The notes under the pieces were generated by a model, which saw only the letters and a program-made list of their open reading frames with translations, was not told the origin of the DNA and searched no databases. Shown one piece after another: positions 50,387-60,687 of a stretch of DNA of 64,000 nucleotides (its first letter is position 1; every line of letters starts with the position of its first letter). Position numbers and translations under genes: made by a program. Origin of the DNA: Streptomyces sp. A3M-1-3 (lineage in GTDB: Bacteria; Actinomycetota; Actinomycetes; Streptomycetales; Streptomycetaceae). The DNA is taken from NCBI RefSeq assembly GCF_024213665.1, contig NZ_JANAVP010000013.1:62001-126000 (forward strand), given 5' to 3'.

Positions 50387-51850
50387 GTGCAGGCCGGTCA
50401 AGTCCGCAGCGGGGCTGCGGTGAGCAGTTGGGCGGTCGTACTGATCGGGCTGCTCCCCGGATTGATCCTGAAGGAGCTCGACGTGCGCCTCGGTGCGGCG
50501 CTCGCCGTGCAGTGTGTCGTCGTGGCGCATGCCGGTGGCGCGCTTGCCCGAGTGCTCACGGCTACGACAGTACGGCTGGTCGCGTTCGGTTTCTGGCTCT
50601 TCGCTTATGTATGGCTCGGGCTGGCCCCGCTCGCCATGCTCGCCACTGATCAGTACCCCCTCGGATACCGGGCGGGGGAGAGCGCCGCTTTCACCGCCGC
50701 CGTTCTGATCGAAGTAGGGCTCCTGGCCTATACCGCGGGAGCCACCCTCGCGGCCCGGCACGCCAAGGACCGGTCCGTCGTACTCGAGGCGGTGCTCTCC
50801 CGCAGGATCGCTCCACTGCCCGTGATCCTTCTGTGCGGCCTGGTGTTCGTTCTTGCAATCGCGCTGATTCCCCAGCAGGGCGGGCTGACCGCCTTGTTCA
50901 CCAGCCGGCAGGCGGTGCGGGAGGCAGGTGGCGGCGGCTCGGCCGACAGCGTGTCCCGGGCACTGGTGGCCTGGTCGCTCGCCGTGCCTGCCTTCTGGGC
51001 GCTGTTGGCCCTGGTGCACCTGCCGCTGCTGAGGGACGGAGACCGGTTGCTGCGTGGCGTTCGCTGGATGCTGCTGCCGCTTCTGCTCGCTCTCAACGTT
51101 GTCGTCAACAATCCGATCAGCAAGCCCCGCTTCTGGGCCGGGACCGTTCTGCTGACGCTGCTGTTCGCATCGAGTCGCATGTGCCGTCCGCGGGCGTTCC
51201 GCATCACGGCGGCCGCGCTCGTGGCCACAGTGCTGCTGGTCTTTCCGTACAGCGACTACTTCCGCTACGACGAACGCCGAGCGGTCAACGTGGTCTCCGT
51301 CGCGGAGCAGTTCACCTCGAACATGGACTACGACGGCTTCCAGCAGATGCAGACCGGTATCGACTACGCGGAAGACTCCGGTTTCTCGCCGTCGAGATTC
51401 CTGGGACCTGTCCTCTTTGTGGTCCCGCGCTCGGCCTGGCCCGACAAACCGCAGGACAGCGGCGTCCAGCTCGCCCAGTTCGCGGGCTACCGCTTCCACA
51501 ACCTCTCCGCACCGCTATGGATCGAAAGCTACCTCTGGGCCGGTTTTCCGTCAGTGATCGCCGTATTCCTCCTCCTCGGTGCGGTCGGCCGCCGGATGGA
51601 CGACATCCGCAGCCGGCTTCCGGGCGGCTACGGCACCCTGGCCGTCCTGCTGGTTCCGGCCTTCGCCATTTACCAGATGGTCCTGCTGCGGGGCAGCCTC
51701 ATGGGCATCGCCGGACCACTGTTCCTGCTCATGACCATTCCGTTTTTCATCACTACCCGCGCCGCCCGGACACCCCGGTTCTCGTCAGCGGCGGTGCCGG
51801 CCGGCACCGCCGGCCACGCAACAATCTCCGGAACAGGAGGGCATCCGTGA
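50387..51850 (+). CDS. Wzy-like polysaccharide polymerase
   Basis: This 487-residue integral membrane protein has about 11-12 helices and a larger external loop around 290-370 (NMDYDGFQQMQTGIDYAEDS, FVVPRSAWPDKPQ). That layout fits O-antigen or oligosaccharide-repeat-unit polymerases, which vary widely in sequence. It joins repeat units on the outer face of the membrane. The GTG has GAGGGGGCG upstream. The stop overlaps the chain-length gene. Confidence 0.82.
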   Translation: MQAGQVRSGAAVSSWAVVLIGLLPGLILKELDVRLGAALAVQCVVVAHAGGALARVLTATTVRLVAFGFWLFAYVWLGLAPLAMLATDQYPLGYRAGESAAFTAAVLIEVGLLAYTAGATLAARHAKDRSVVLEAVLSRRIAPLPVILLCGLVFVLAIALIPQQGGLTALFTSRQAVREAGGGGSADSVSRALVAWSLAVPAFWALLALVHLPLLRDGDRLLRGVRWMLLPLLLALNVVVNNPISKPRFWAGTVLLTLLFASSRMCRPRAFRITAAALVATVLLVFPYSDYFRYDERRAVNVVSVAEQFTSNMDYDGFQQMQTGIDYAEDSGFSPSRFLGPVLFVVPRSAWPDKPQDSGVQLAQFAGYRFHNLSAPLWIESYLWAGFPSVIAVFLLLGAVGRRMDDIRSRLPGGYGTLAVLLVPAFAIYQMVLLRGSLMGIAGPLFLLMTIPFFITTRAARTPRFSSAAVPAGTAGHATISGTGGHP

Positions 51851-53508
51851 CCGGCCCCACCAGCTTTGACGACCGATACAGCGAGCCGGACCAATTGCGC
51901 GACCAGCTGCGCCGACTGCTGAGGTACCGCAAGACCATCGCGCTGGGGATCGCGCTGGGGCTGCTCTGCGGAGTGCTCCTGGCGCTGTTCCGTTCCGACC
52001 GCTACACCTCCACCGGTGAGGTGGTCGTGCGCTCGGCAGCGGACCCGTTCAGCTTCAACGTGTCCATCGACCAGCAGGTGAGCATGGCCACCGAGCGGCA
52101 GGTCGCGCTCAGCACGACGGTCGCCACCCGCGCCGCGAAGGTGCTGAGCGGACCGGTCGGCGCCGCTGCCCTTCGGCGGGACCTGAGGGTGAGTAACCCG
52201 CCGGACACGCAGGTCCTGCGCTTCGAGTACACCGCCGGCACCCCCGATCGAGCCGCCCGCGTCACCCACGCATTTGTCAGGGCCTACCTTGCCGACCGCG
52301 AGGACCGGACCGAGGCCAGGGTGGAGCGGATGACGACGGCCCTGGACGAGCAACTCGACACGTTGGGCAAACAGAGCAAGTCGACGAGCGGGGCAGCGCG
52401 CACAGGTGTGCAGACCCAGATCACCACGCTGCAGAAGCGCCTCGCGGATCTGAAGATCCGCGACACCACCGGGGGTGACATCGTGTTCGAGGGTGGGCCG
52501 CCTGCTCAGCCCACCGGACCGCGGAAGGCGGTAGTCATCGGGCTCGCCCTGCTGGGCGGACTCATCCTGGGCATCATCGTCGCCTGGCTGCGCTGTGTCC
52601 TCGAACCGCGGGTGCGCTCCGTCTCCGACATGCAGAGCAGCCTGGGTGCGCCGGTGCTGGGCATCCTGCCCGGCGCGGTCGAGGACGATGAGCTGCTGGC
52701 GGTCGGCCGCTCCCGCAGCCGCCTGACCGAGGCCTACCGTACGCTCGCCTTCCGGCTCACCCACGACCAGCGGTCCGCCGGCCGCAGCAGCCTGCTGGTC
52801 CTGGCACCGCGAGAGCACCGGAACGCCGAGGCCGTCGCCGTGAACATCTGCGCCGCGATCGCGGAGATCGGTCACGACGTGGTGCTCGTGGACGCCACTG
52901 CCACCACGCCCGCGCCGGCGAGCCGGCTGCCGCTCCTTCCGGACTGCGACGTCAGCGACGTCAGCGACAGCGACCTCGCCGCTGTCGTCGTCGACGCGGG
53001 CAAGGCAGGCCGTTTCACTCTCCTCTCCGGCAACGGCGGGACCGACGCCGCGGGTTCACCCGCCGCACTCGGGGCAACCTGCCTCCTGCCCGCCACCGAC
53101 CCCGCGACCTCCGTCGTGGTCCTCACCCGGGCTCTGCTCGATCAGGCCGACGGCCTGGCTCTGGCCCAGCGGGTGGACGGGGTCCTCGTGGTGGGCGGTC
53201 TGAACCTCACCAGGCGAGACGACCTCAGGCGGGTGCGCGAACTGATCGCCTGCGCCGGGGGGCGCGTCGTGGGCTCGGTGCTCGACACCGGTGCCCGGGG
53301 TGGCCGGCTCAGTGACGCCCTGGACGGCGCCCGGCACCGCAGGAAGAAGTACCGCGCACGGGTCACCCCGGTCCTCCCCGACGCCGGCCCGCAGGTGCGC
53401 CCAGTCGCGGATCGCTCCGGTGAAGGGCCGCGCGCCGAGACGATCCCCCAGCCGGACGCGGGCTCGTCCGATGCGCAGGACGAAACGCTGACGGCCTCCA
53501 AGGGATGA
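51847..53508 (+). CDS. Chain-length (Wzz-type) protein with degenerate BY-kinase domain
   Basis: This 553-residue protein has membrane helices at about 31-50 and 221-247. They flank an extracytoplasmic Wzz domain (VVVRSAADPFSFNVSIDQQV, ARVERMTTALDEQLDTL). A cytoplasmic tyrosine-kinase-like region follows (RLTEAYRTLAFRLTH, then LLVLAPREHRNAEAVAVNIC). In active BY-kinases this last site carries GEGKS/T (Walker A). Here no Gly-Lys-Ser/Thr is present and the A' motif is VVLVDATATTPAP, so kinase activity is unlikely. The tail is Arg-, then Asp/Pro-rich, without a Tyr cluster. Confidence 0.85.
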   Translation: MTGPTSFDDRYSEPDQLRDQLRRLLRYRKTIALGIALGLLCGVLLALFRSDRYTSTGEVVVRSAADPFSFNVSIDQQVSMATERQVALSTTVATRAAKVLSGPVGAAALRRDLRVSNPPDTQVLRFEYTAGTPDRAARVTHAFVRAYLADREDRTEARVERMTTALDEQLDTLGKQSKSTSGAARTGVQTQITTLQKRLADLKIRDTTGGDIVFEGGPPAQPTGPRKAVVIGLALLGGLILGIIVAWLRCVLEPRVRSVSDMQSSLGAPVLGILPGAVEDDELLAVGRSRSRLTEAYRTLAFRLTHDQRSAGRSSLLVLAPREHRNAEAVAVNICAAIAEIGHDVVLVDATATTPAPASRLPLLPDCDVSDVSDSDLAAVVVDAGKAGRFTLLSGNGGTDAAGSPAALGATCLLPATDPATSVVVLTRALLDQADGLALAQRVDGVLVVGGLNLTRRDDLRRVRELIACAGGRVVGSVLDTGARGGRLSDALDGARHRRKKYRARVTPVLPDAGPQVRPVADRSGEGPRAETIPQPDAGSSDAQDETLTASKG

Positions 53509-55091
53509 CCGCACCGGGAACGGCCGTACCCGATGCGGAAGAGGCGGCCATCCCGACCGGGGTGGCCGCCACCGCACGAGGCGGCTGGTGGGCCTTCCTG
53601 GGATCGGGCGCGAACGCGGTGTTCGGCTTCGTCCTGGTCGTTCTGACCACCCGGTCGGTCGGGCTCCACGAGGCAGGTGCGGTGTTCACCGGCGTGGCCG
53701 TCTTCACGATCCTGAGCAACGCCTGCAAGCTCGGCGCGGATACGGGCCTGGTGCGCTTCGTCTCACGCGACCTCGCGATGGGCGGAGGACGCGAGGTGGA
53801 GGCGCTGGTGCGCACCGCCGTGGTGCCGGGAGCCCTGGCCGGCACCACGGCCGCCGCGCTGCTCTTCTCCGCGTCCCCGCTGTCCGCGTCCCTGCTTCCG
53901 CAGATGGCCCCGGCGGACGCACAGACGCTCATCAGGCTCTTCGCACTGTTCCTCCCCGTGGCCACGGTCTCCATGCTGCTGCTCGGCGCGACGCGCGGCT
54001 ATGGCACGGTACTGCCGTTCGTCGGTGTCGAGCAGATCGGCAAGCCGCTTCTGCGCGTACTTCTCGCCGTACCGGTCGCGGTGCTCGCGCCTGGCGTGCT
54101 GACCCTCGCTGCCGCGTGGCTCGTCCCCTCACTGGCCGGCGCCGTGGGCGCCTGGCTCGCCCTGCGGCGGTGCCGCGCAGCGCACACAGGCACTCCGCGG
54201 CAGCCCGGAGGCGCCCTCCCCTGGCGGGAGTTCTGGTCCTTCGCCGCCCCCCGCGCCATGTCGTCCGTCTTGGACATCGGCGCGATCTGGGTCGGTGTCA
54301 TCCTGCTGTCGGCACTGGCGACGACGGAGGAAGCGGGCCTCTACACGGCCATCGGCCGGGTCATCACCGCGGGAACCCTGCTCCAGCTCGCCATCCGGCT
54401 CGCCGTCGCTCCGGAGATCAGCCGCTTGCTCGCCCTGGGTGAAACAGACCAGGCGCGCGGCCTGCACCGGATCTCCACGCGCTGGATTGTGCTGTTCTCG
54501 TGGCCGCTGTTCGTGATGCTCGCCTGTTTCCCGGCCACCGTGCTGTCGGTCTTCGGGGCGGGGTTCGGCGAGGGGGCGGGTGCCCTGCTCGTCCTGTGCG
54601 CGGCATCGGTGGTCAACATCTCGGTGGGTAACGCGCAGACCGTGCTCCTCATGGCGGGGAAGAGTTCCTGGCACCTGGCCGTCACCGGCGCCGCCTTCGC
54701 GGTGCAGCTGGCCACCGGCCTTTTCGCGGTGCCCCGTTGGGGAGTTGTGGGAGCTGCGGTGTCGTGGGGCGTGGCGATTATTGTCGAGAACCTGGCCTCG
54801 GCCTGGCTCGTACGCCACCGTCTCGGCTTTACGACCATCGACGGCGGATACCTTGCGGCAGCCGGAGTCGGGCTCTGCCTTGTCACGGCACTGGCGCTTC
54901 CCGTCCGGTTGCTGGCCGGCGACACGGCACGAGGACTCGCCGCCGGAATCGCCCTAACGGTATGCGTACTTAGTATAACTTTGTGGCGATATAAGAAGAC
55001 GCTGGGTGTGAACGACCTCGTCTGCCTGCTCCGCAGGCGTACTTCGCAACCGCGTCACTCCAGGCTCCCCGCGGAGCCCGGAACGCCGTAG
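53505..55091 (+). CDS. Wzx-like polysaccharide flippase
   Basis: This 528-residue MOP-superfamily transporter has 12-14 helices, beginning GGWWAFLGSGANAVFGFVLV and including KLGADTGLVRFVSRDLAMGG, SMLLLGATRGYGTVLPFVGV and LYTAIGRVITAGTLLQLAIR. It should flip the lipid-linked repeat unit to the outer face. The last 30 codons or so use unusually AT-rich codons (about 54955-54995: VCVLSITLWRYKK) unlike the rest of the gene. It overlaps the chain-length gene by ATGA. Confidence 0.87.
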   Translation: MTAPGTAVPDAEEAAIPTGVAATARGGWWAFLGSGANAVFGFVLVVLTTRSVGLHEAGAVFTGVAVFTILSNACKLGADTGLVRFVSRDLAMGGGREVEALVRTAVVPGALAGTTAAALLFSASPLSASLLPQMAPADAQTLIRLFALFLPVATVSMLLLGATRGYGTVLPFVGVEQIGKPLLRVLLAVPVAVLAPGVLTLAAAWLVPSLAGAVGAWLALRRCRAAHTGTPRQPGGALPWREFWSFAAPRAMSSVLDIGAIWVGVILLSALATTEEAGLYTAIGRVITAGTLLQLAIRLAVAPEISRLLALGETDQARGLHRISTRWIVLFSWPLFVMLACFPATVLSVFGAGFGEGAGALLVLCAASVVNISVGNAQTVLLMAGKSSWHLAVTGAAFAVQLATGLFAVPRWGVVGAAVSWGVAIIVENLASAWLVRHRLGFTTIDGGYLAAAGVGLCLVTALALPVRLLAGDTARGLAAGIALTVCVLSITLWRYKKTLGVNDLVCLLRRRTSQPRHSRLPAEPGTP

Positions 55092-55139
55092 TCCGTCCTC
55101 CCGCCCATCGCCCACATCGCTGCCAGATTCGGGGTTTCC

Positions 55140-56684
55140 ATGCGCCTGAGAAGAGTCACCACGAAAATCGCCGGTGCGGCTTGCGCCACGGCTTGTCTCA
55201 CCACCACCGCCATCGTCACCGCACCCGGCTCCGCAGCGGCGGAGGGGCCCACCACGCTGACCGCGGATCCGCTGCCCACCTGGCAGACGAACGGAACCGT
55301 CTGGTCGGTCGCCCACGCCCGTGGCGTCGTCTACGTCGGCGGAAGCTTCACCTCGGTCCGTCCGCCGGGTGCACCGCTCGGTCAGAAGGAAACCCCCCGC
55401 GCGAACTTCGCCGCCTTCAACGCCGTTACGGGTGCCCTGCTGCCCTGCGCTCCGTCCTTCACCGGCGGGGCAGGCTCGGTGCGTGCGCTGAAAGCGTCCC
55501 TCGACGGCTCGGTGCTGTACGCAGGCGGTTCGTTCAACAAGGCCAACTCCGCCCATGTGGCGAACGCCGTCGCGCTGAACACGGCCGGCTGCACGCTGCG
55601 GGGGGACTTCAAGCCCGCTGTGTCGGGGTCCGTGCGGGCCATCGATGTCACCGCCAAGACCGTCTACCTCGGTGGCGACTTCACTGTCGTCGGAGGCCAG
55701 TCCAGGAACCGTATCGCCGCAGTCAGCACCAGCGGAGCTCTGCTGCCGTTCAAGGCCACCCTCGACAAGCCGGTCCGGGCCATCACCGTCGCCGAGAAGC
55801 ACGGAAAGGTCATCGTCGGCGGCGACTTCACGACGGTGAACGGCCTGTGGTCAAAGGCTGTTGCCGCCCTCAACCCTTCCACCGGATCGACCGTCCAGAG
55901 GTACCCGGGCTGGTTCAAGAATGCGTCGGTTGTCAAAGCCCTCGCGCACGACGGCACGCACTTCTTCATGGGAGCCGAAGGCACCGGGCCCGGTGCCTTC
56001 GACGGCCGAATCGCCGCCCACCTCGACACTGGCGAGATGCTGTGGAAGGACAACTGCTTCGGTGCCACCCAGGCCGTCCTCCCCTACAAGGGTGTCCTCT
56101 ACAGCGGATCGCACGCCCACAACTGTGCCGCCACCCCGGGTGGTTTCCCCGAGCACAACAACCGGCAGCACTTCCTGGCCAACTCGATCGCGGACAAGAC
56201 CATCCTGCACTGGTTCCCTGACACCAACGAGGGCGGACCAGTGGGGCCCAAGTGGTTCGGCCCTCGGTCCATGGTCATGGCCAAGGACATCCTCTGGGTC
56301 GGCGGTGACTTCACCACCGTCAACGATGCACCACAGCAAGCACTGACGCGCTTCCCCGCCGCACCCGACACCGGAGCGCCCATGGTCCCCCAGCTCGCTG
56401 TCGCGAACACCAGCGCCACCAGGATCACTCTCGGCTGGCGTGCCTCGTGGGACCGGGACGACGCCGATCTCACGTACAGGATCTACCGCGATGGCGTCCT
56501 GGTGAAGTCGCTCACCCAGCGATCCACCTCCTGGGCCCGCCCGCTGATGAGCTTCACGGACTCGGTGGCTCAGGGTGCTCGCCACCGGTACTCGATCAGG
56601 GTGACCGACGGAGGCAACACCTCACCCCACTCGGCATCGGTCACCGCGACCGCGGCGCAGACAAGGACGGCGGGAACGCCATGA
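55140..56684 (+). CDS. Secreted beta-propeller protein with C-terminal fibronectin III domain
   Basis: This 514-residue protein has a signal peptide of about 34 residues. At least five propeller-blade motifs of the form VYVGGSFTSV, LYAGGSFNKA, VYLGGDFTVVGG, VIVGGDFTTVNG and LWVGGDFTTVND are spread over about 50-410. A FnIII domain (about 420-510; LAVANTSATRITLGWRASWD, TYRIYRDGVLV) ends it. It lies inside the exopolysaccharide operon and overlaps the cytidylyltransferase gene, so it may bind or organise the polymer outside the cell. No catalytic residues are evident. Confidence 0.82.
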   Translation: MRLRRVTTKIAGAACATACLTTTAIVTAPGSAAAEGPTTLTADPLPTWQTNGTVWSVAHARGVVYVGGSFTSVRPPGAPLGQKETPRANFAAFNAVTGALLPCAPSFTGGAGSVRALKASLDGSVLYAGGSFNKANSAHVANAVALNTAGCTLRGDFKPAVSGSVRAIDVTAKTVYLGGDFTVVGGQSRNRIAAVSTSGALLPFKATLDKPVRAITVAEKHGKVIVGGDFTTVNGLWSKAVAALNPSTGSTVQRYPGWFKNASVVKALAHDGTHFFMGAEGTGPGAFDGRIAAHLDTGEMLWKDNCFGATQAVLPYKGVLYSGSHAHNCAATPGGFPEHNNRQHFLANSIADKTILHWFPDTNEGGPVGPKWFGPRSMVMAKDILWVGGDFTTVNDAPQQALTRFPAAPDTGAPMVPQLAVANTSATRITLGWRASWDRDDADLTYRIYRDGVLVKSLTQRSTSWARPLMSFTDSVAQGARHRYSIRVTDGGNTSPHSASVTATAAQTRTAGTP

Positions 56685-57235
56685 GAAGAAAGCGGGTCGG
56701 CTTCGCGCCCGGCGTGTTCGACTTGTTCCACGTGGGACATCTCAACATCCTTCGCCAGGCGCGCGCTCACTGCGACCACCTCATCGCCGGCGTCCACGCG
56801 GACGACGCGGTGCTCCAGATGAAGGGTCGGGCACCCGTCATTCCGCTCTCCGAGCGGATGGAGATCGTCAACAGCGTCCGTTTCGTCGATGAAGCCGTCG
56901 CCGTATCAGAGTTCGACAAGGTCGAGGTATGGAAGAGCGTCGGGTTCGACGTCATCTTCAAGGGAGATGACTGGCGGGGCACGGAAACCTGGAACGTACT
57001 CGAGAGAAGATTCGGAGAGCTGGGGGTGGATGTCGTCTACTTCCCCTACACGTTGTACACATCAAGCACCCTGCTGCGCAGCGTACTCAGTCATCTCAAC
57101 TCGACTGCGACCGCGGAGGCCGGCTCAGGACAGCTCCCGGAACCACTTCACGAGGAAGGCGGCCATAAAAAGGACATGAGAGACGAGCAGGGCACAGTAC
57201 AACCCGAGGAAGAGATCCTGGCTGCCCAGGAATAG
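56681..57235 (+). CDS. TagD-like cytidylyltransferase
   Basis: This 184-residue nucleotidyltransferase has GVFDLFHVGH (His17-x-x-His20), the Arg-containing GRAPVIPLSERMEIV, FKGDDWRGT and TSSTLLR at 127-133. It should make a CDP-alcohol, such as CDP-glycerol, from CTP. The fold ends near residue 140. The last 40 or so codons are coded antisense to the conserved 3' part of the convergent CDP-alcohol phosphotransferase gene, so the tail looks like non-conserved extension. Its ATG overlaps the stop of the propeller gene. Confidence 0.87.
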   Translation: MRRKRVGFAPGVFDLFHVGHLNILRQARAHCDHLIAGVHADDAVLQMKGRAPVIPLSERMEIVNSVRFVDEAVAVSEFDKVEVWKSVGFDVIFKGDDWRGTETWNVLERRFGELGVDVVYFPYTLYTSSTLLRSVLSHLNSTATAEAGSGQLPEPLHEEGGHKKDMRDEQGTVQPEEEILAAQE

Positions 57236-57829
57236 AAAGACCACGCAGAGCACTCCGTAGTCGACGGGCAGCAGGAGCAGGGAGCGTAGCGCCGAGGGAC
57301 GGGTCGCCGGTGCCGCTGCCTCATCCGTCTTCCGCTTCAGCTGTTCCGTCAGAATCCCGGCGAAGAACACGACGACGGCCGCCAGCTGGAAAGCCATCGG
57401 CGCAAGCAGAAAGAGCGGATCGGGCAGGTCGAAGAAGCGGTAGAACGAGATCAGCACCACCAGGTGGAGGCTCGCGGTCCGGGCGCAGTCGAGAACGTGG
57501 TCCAGCCATTCTCCCGAGATGCTTCCGGACCGCCGGCTTCGCGCCAGCTGCCCGTCTGCCGAGTCCAGCGCGAACCCCATGGCCAGGGCCAAGGAAACGC
57601 AGCACGCCATGGCGGTACCGGGCCGCACCAACGCCACGGCCAGCAGCGCCGGGAAAGTGAACAGGGCGCCGACCGCAGTCACCTGGTTGGGAGTCGCCCC
57701 GATCCGGTAAGCCAGGGCCGCAAGCAGACGACCAGCCGGTCGGTTGACGAACAGCGTGTAGACCGACACCCCCTTCGCGGACTTCTGCGCCGTCGAGAGC
57801 AGTCTGAGCACCACAGAGAATTCGCTCAC
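57125..57829 (-). CDS. CDP-alcohol phosphatidyltransferase family protein
   Basis: This 234-residue membrane enzyme has the full family motif: Asp89, Asp92-Gly93, Ala96-Arg97, Gly106, Asp110, Asp114 (ALDSADGQLARSRRSGSISG, then EWLDHVLD), and about six helices. It transfers a phospho-alcohol from a CDP-alcohol to a hydroxyl acceptor. The gene for a CDP-alcohol-forming enzyme overlaps it tail-to-tail by 111 bp, an unusual overlap suggesting joint evolution or antisense control. The GTG at 57829 is chosen with AGGGA upstream. A longer frame adds non-membrane Arg-rich sequence. Confidence 0.87.
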   Translation of the reverse strand: MSEFSVVLRLLSTAQKSAKGVSVYTLFVNRPAGRLLAALAYRIGATPNQVTAVGALFTFPALLAVALVRPGTAMACCVSLALAMGFALDSADGQLARSRRSGSISGEWLDHVLDCARTASLHLVVLISFYRFFDLPDPLFLLAPMAFQLAAVVVFFAGILTEQLKRKTDEAAAPATRPSALRSLLLLPVDYGVLCVVFLFLGSQDLFLGLYCALLVSHVLFMAAFLVKWFRELS

Positions 57830-57871
57830 TTTGTCCCTGTTCTTCACGAGATTGCAGGAAAGGAACGAATT

Positions 57872-59317
<1,446 letters not shown>

Positions 59318-59356
59318 CAAGCAAACATCACAGACCATTGAAGGAGGACGGTCGGG

Positions 59357-60055
59357 ATGGCTGACAGGCCCACGATTGTTCTGGTGCACGGATTCTGGGG
59401 TGGGGCCGCCCATTGGGCGAAGGTCGTTGTCGAGCTGAGGAACCGTGGCTACACCAAGCTCTTCGCGGTGGAGAATCCGCTGACCTCGCTGGCGGACGAC
59501 GCCGCCCGCACCCAGCAGATGGTCCGGCAGGTCGACGGCCCGGTGCTGCTGGTGGGCCACTCCTACGGCGGCGCGGTCATCACGGAGGCAGGCGACCTGC
59601 CGAACGTCGTCGGGCTGGTCTACATCGCCGCCTTCGCGCCCGACGCCGGCGAGAGCCCGGGACAGATCAGCCAGGAGATGGCCCCTGCGGCCATCGAGAA
59701 TCTCGCCCCCGACTCCGACGGCTACTTGTGGATCAAACAGGACAAGTTCCACGAGAGCTTCGCCCAGGATCTGACCGAGGACGAGGCGCTGGTCATGGCT
59801 GTCACTCAGAAGGCCCCGCTCGCCTCCACGTTCGGGGACAACGTGACCGCCCCGGCTTGGCGGACCAAGCCCACCTGGTACCAGGTGTCGACGAACGACC
59901 GCATGATCAACCCCGAGAACGAGCGGCGCATGGCCAAGAGAATGAGCCCGCGCAAGACCGTCGAACTCGATGCCGGTCACGCCTCACTGGCCTCCCGGCC
60001 CGGACCGGTCGCCGACCTGATCGACACGGCGGTGCGGGACCTCGCTGGTTCGTAG
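59357..60055 (+). CDS. Alpha/beta hydrolase
   Basis: This 232-residue small alpha/beta hydrolase has the oxyanion HGFWGG at 11-16 and nucleophile Ser69 in VGHSYGG. The catalytic acid is probably Asp in STNDRMI, and the His is in DAGHASLAS. It resembles esterase or haloperoxidase-like EST-type hydrolases of actinomycetes. AAGGAGGAC lies upstream of the ATG. It has no signal peptide. The substrate is unknown, and it is not obviously part of the polysaccharide unit. Confidence 0.87.
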   Translation: MADRPTIVLVHGFWGGAAHWAKVVVELRNRGYTKLFAVENPLTSLADDAARTQQMVRQVDGPVLLVGHSYGGAVITEAGDLPNVVGLVYIAAFAPDAGESPGQISQEMAPAAIENLAPDSDGYLWIKQDKFHESFAQDLTEDEALVMAVTQKAPLASTFGDNVTAPAWRTKPTWYQVSTNDRMINPENERRMAKRMSPRKTVELDAGHASLASRPGPVADLIDTAVRDLAGS

Positions 60056-60687
60056 CGTGCCCATGCGCGCGCTGAAGTGACGGGACGACAACCAGGCGGC
60101 CGACCGCCGATCCTTCGGCCGGTCGCCGCAGCGCGATGCTCGGCCTCCGGTCACGACGTCACCGCCCTGCCGGCCGGTGGCCTCGCGTACCGCCTCGACC
60201 GGGTCCGTGCCGGACGGGTCGATCGCTCGGCCGGCTCCGTACGCGATGGCCTGGGCCGTCGCCGACTCCTGTATCGATGCCGCCATGTCCTGCTACGTGT
60301 TCATCAACGTGGGAGACCGCGGACGAGCTGCGGGCCATCGCGGCCGAGGTCCACCGGGTGCTGCGGCCCACACCCGACCCCGACACGACCGGTATCCGCT
60401 TCTCCACCTTCCGCAGCGGCGAACCGGAGCAGGCGTACGCCCTCGGCGAGACGCCAGGTGCTGCTGTACCGGCCCGACGGCGGGGTGCTGGAGCCCTTGC
60501 CGAGCGGGTGGTGACCACCGTCAACGAACTGGCTCAGGGCCCAGAGGCAAGTGAGCAGGTGAGTGTCCGCTTCGAACGGATGCTGGGTCGTGTGGGCGAG
60601 CTGCGTCCGGGCACACGCGTGTCGCGAGGGCCGTCAGGCAAGGCTTTGAGACGGTCAGGGCAGCAGACCGAGAGAGGACCCGCAGAC
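60056..60687. other. Gene-free or decayed stretch
   Basis: No intact gene is seen over 632 bp. Pieces in different plus-strand frames look coding: PAPYAMAWAVADSCIDAAMS (about 60225-60300), then ETADELRAIAAEVHRVLRPT (about 60310-60375), then QVLLYRPDGGVLEPLPSGW (about 60460-60514). I suspect one frameshifted gene of unknown family. I see no clear promoter for the hemerythrin gene beyond a GAGAGGA ribosome site. Confidence 0.35.
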
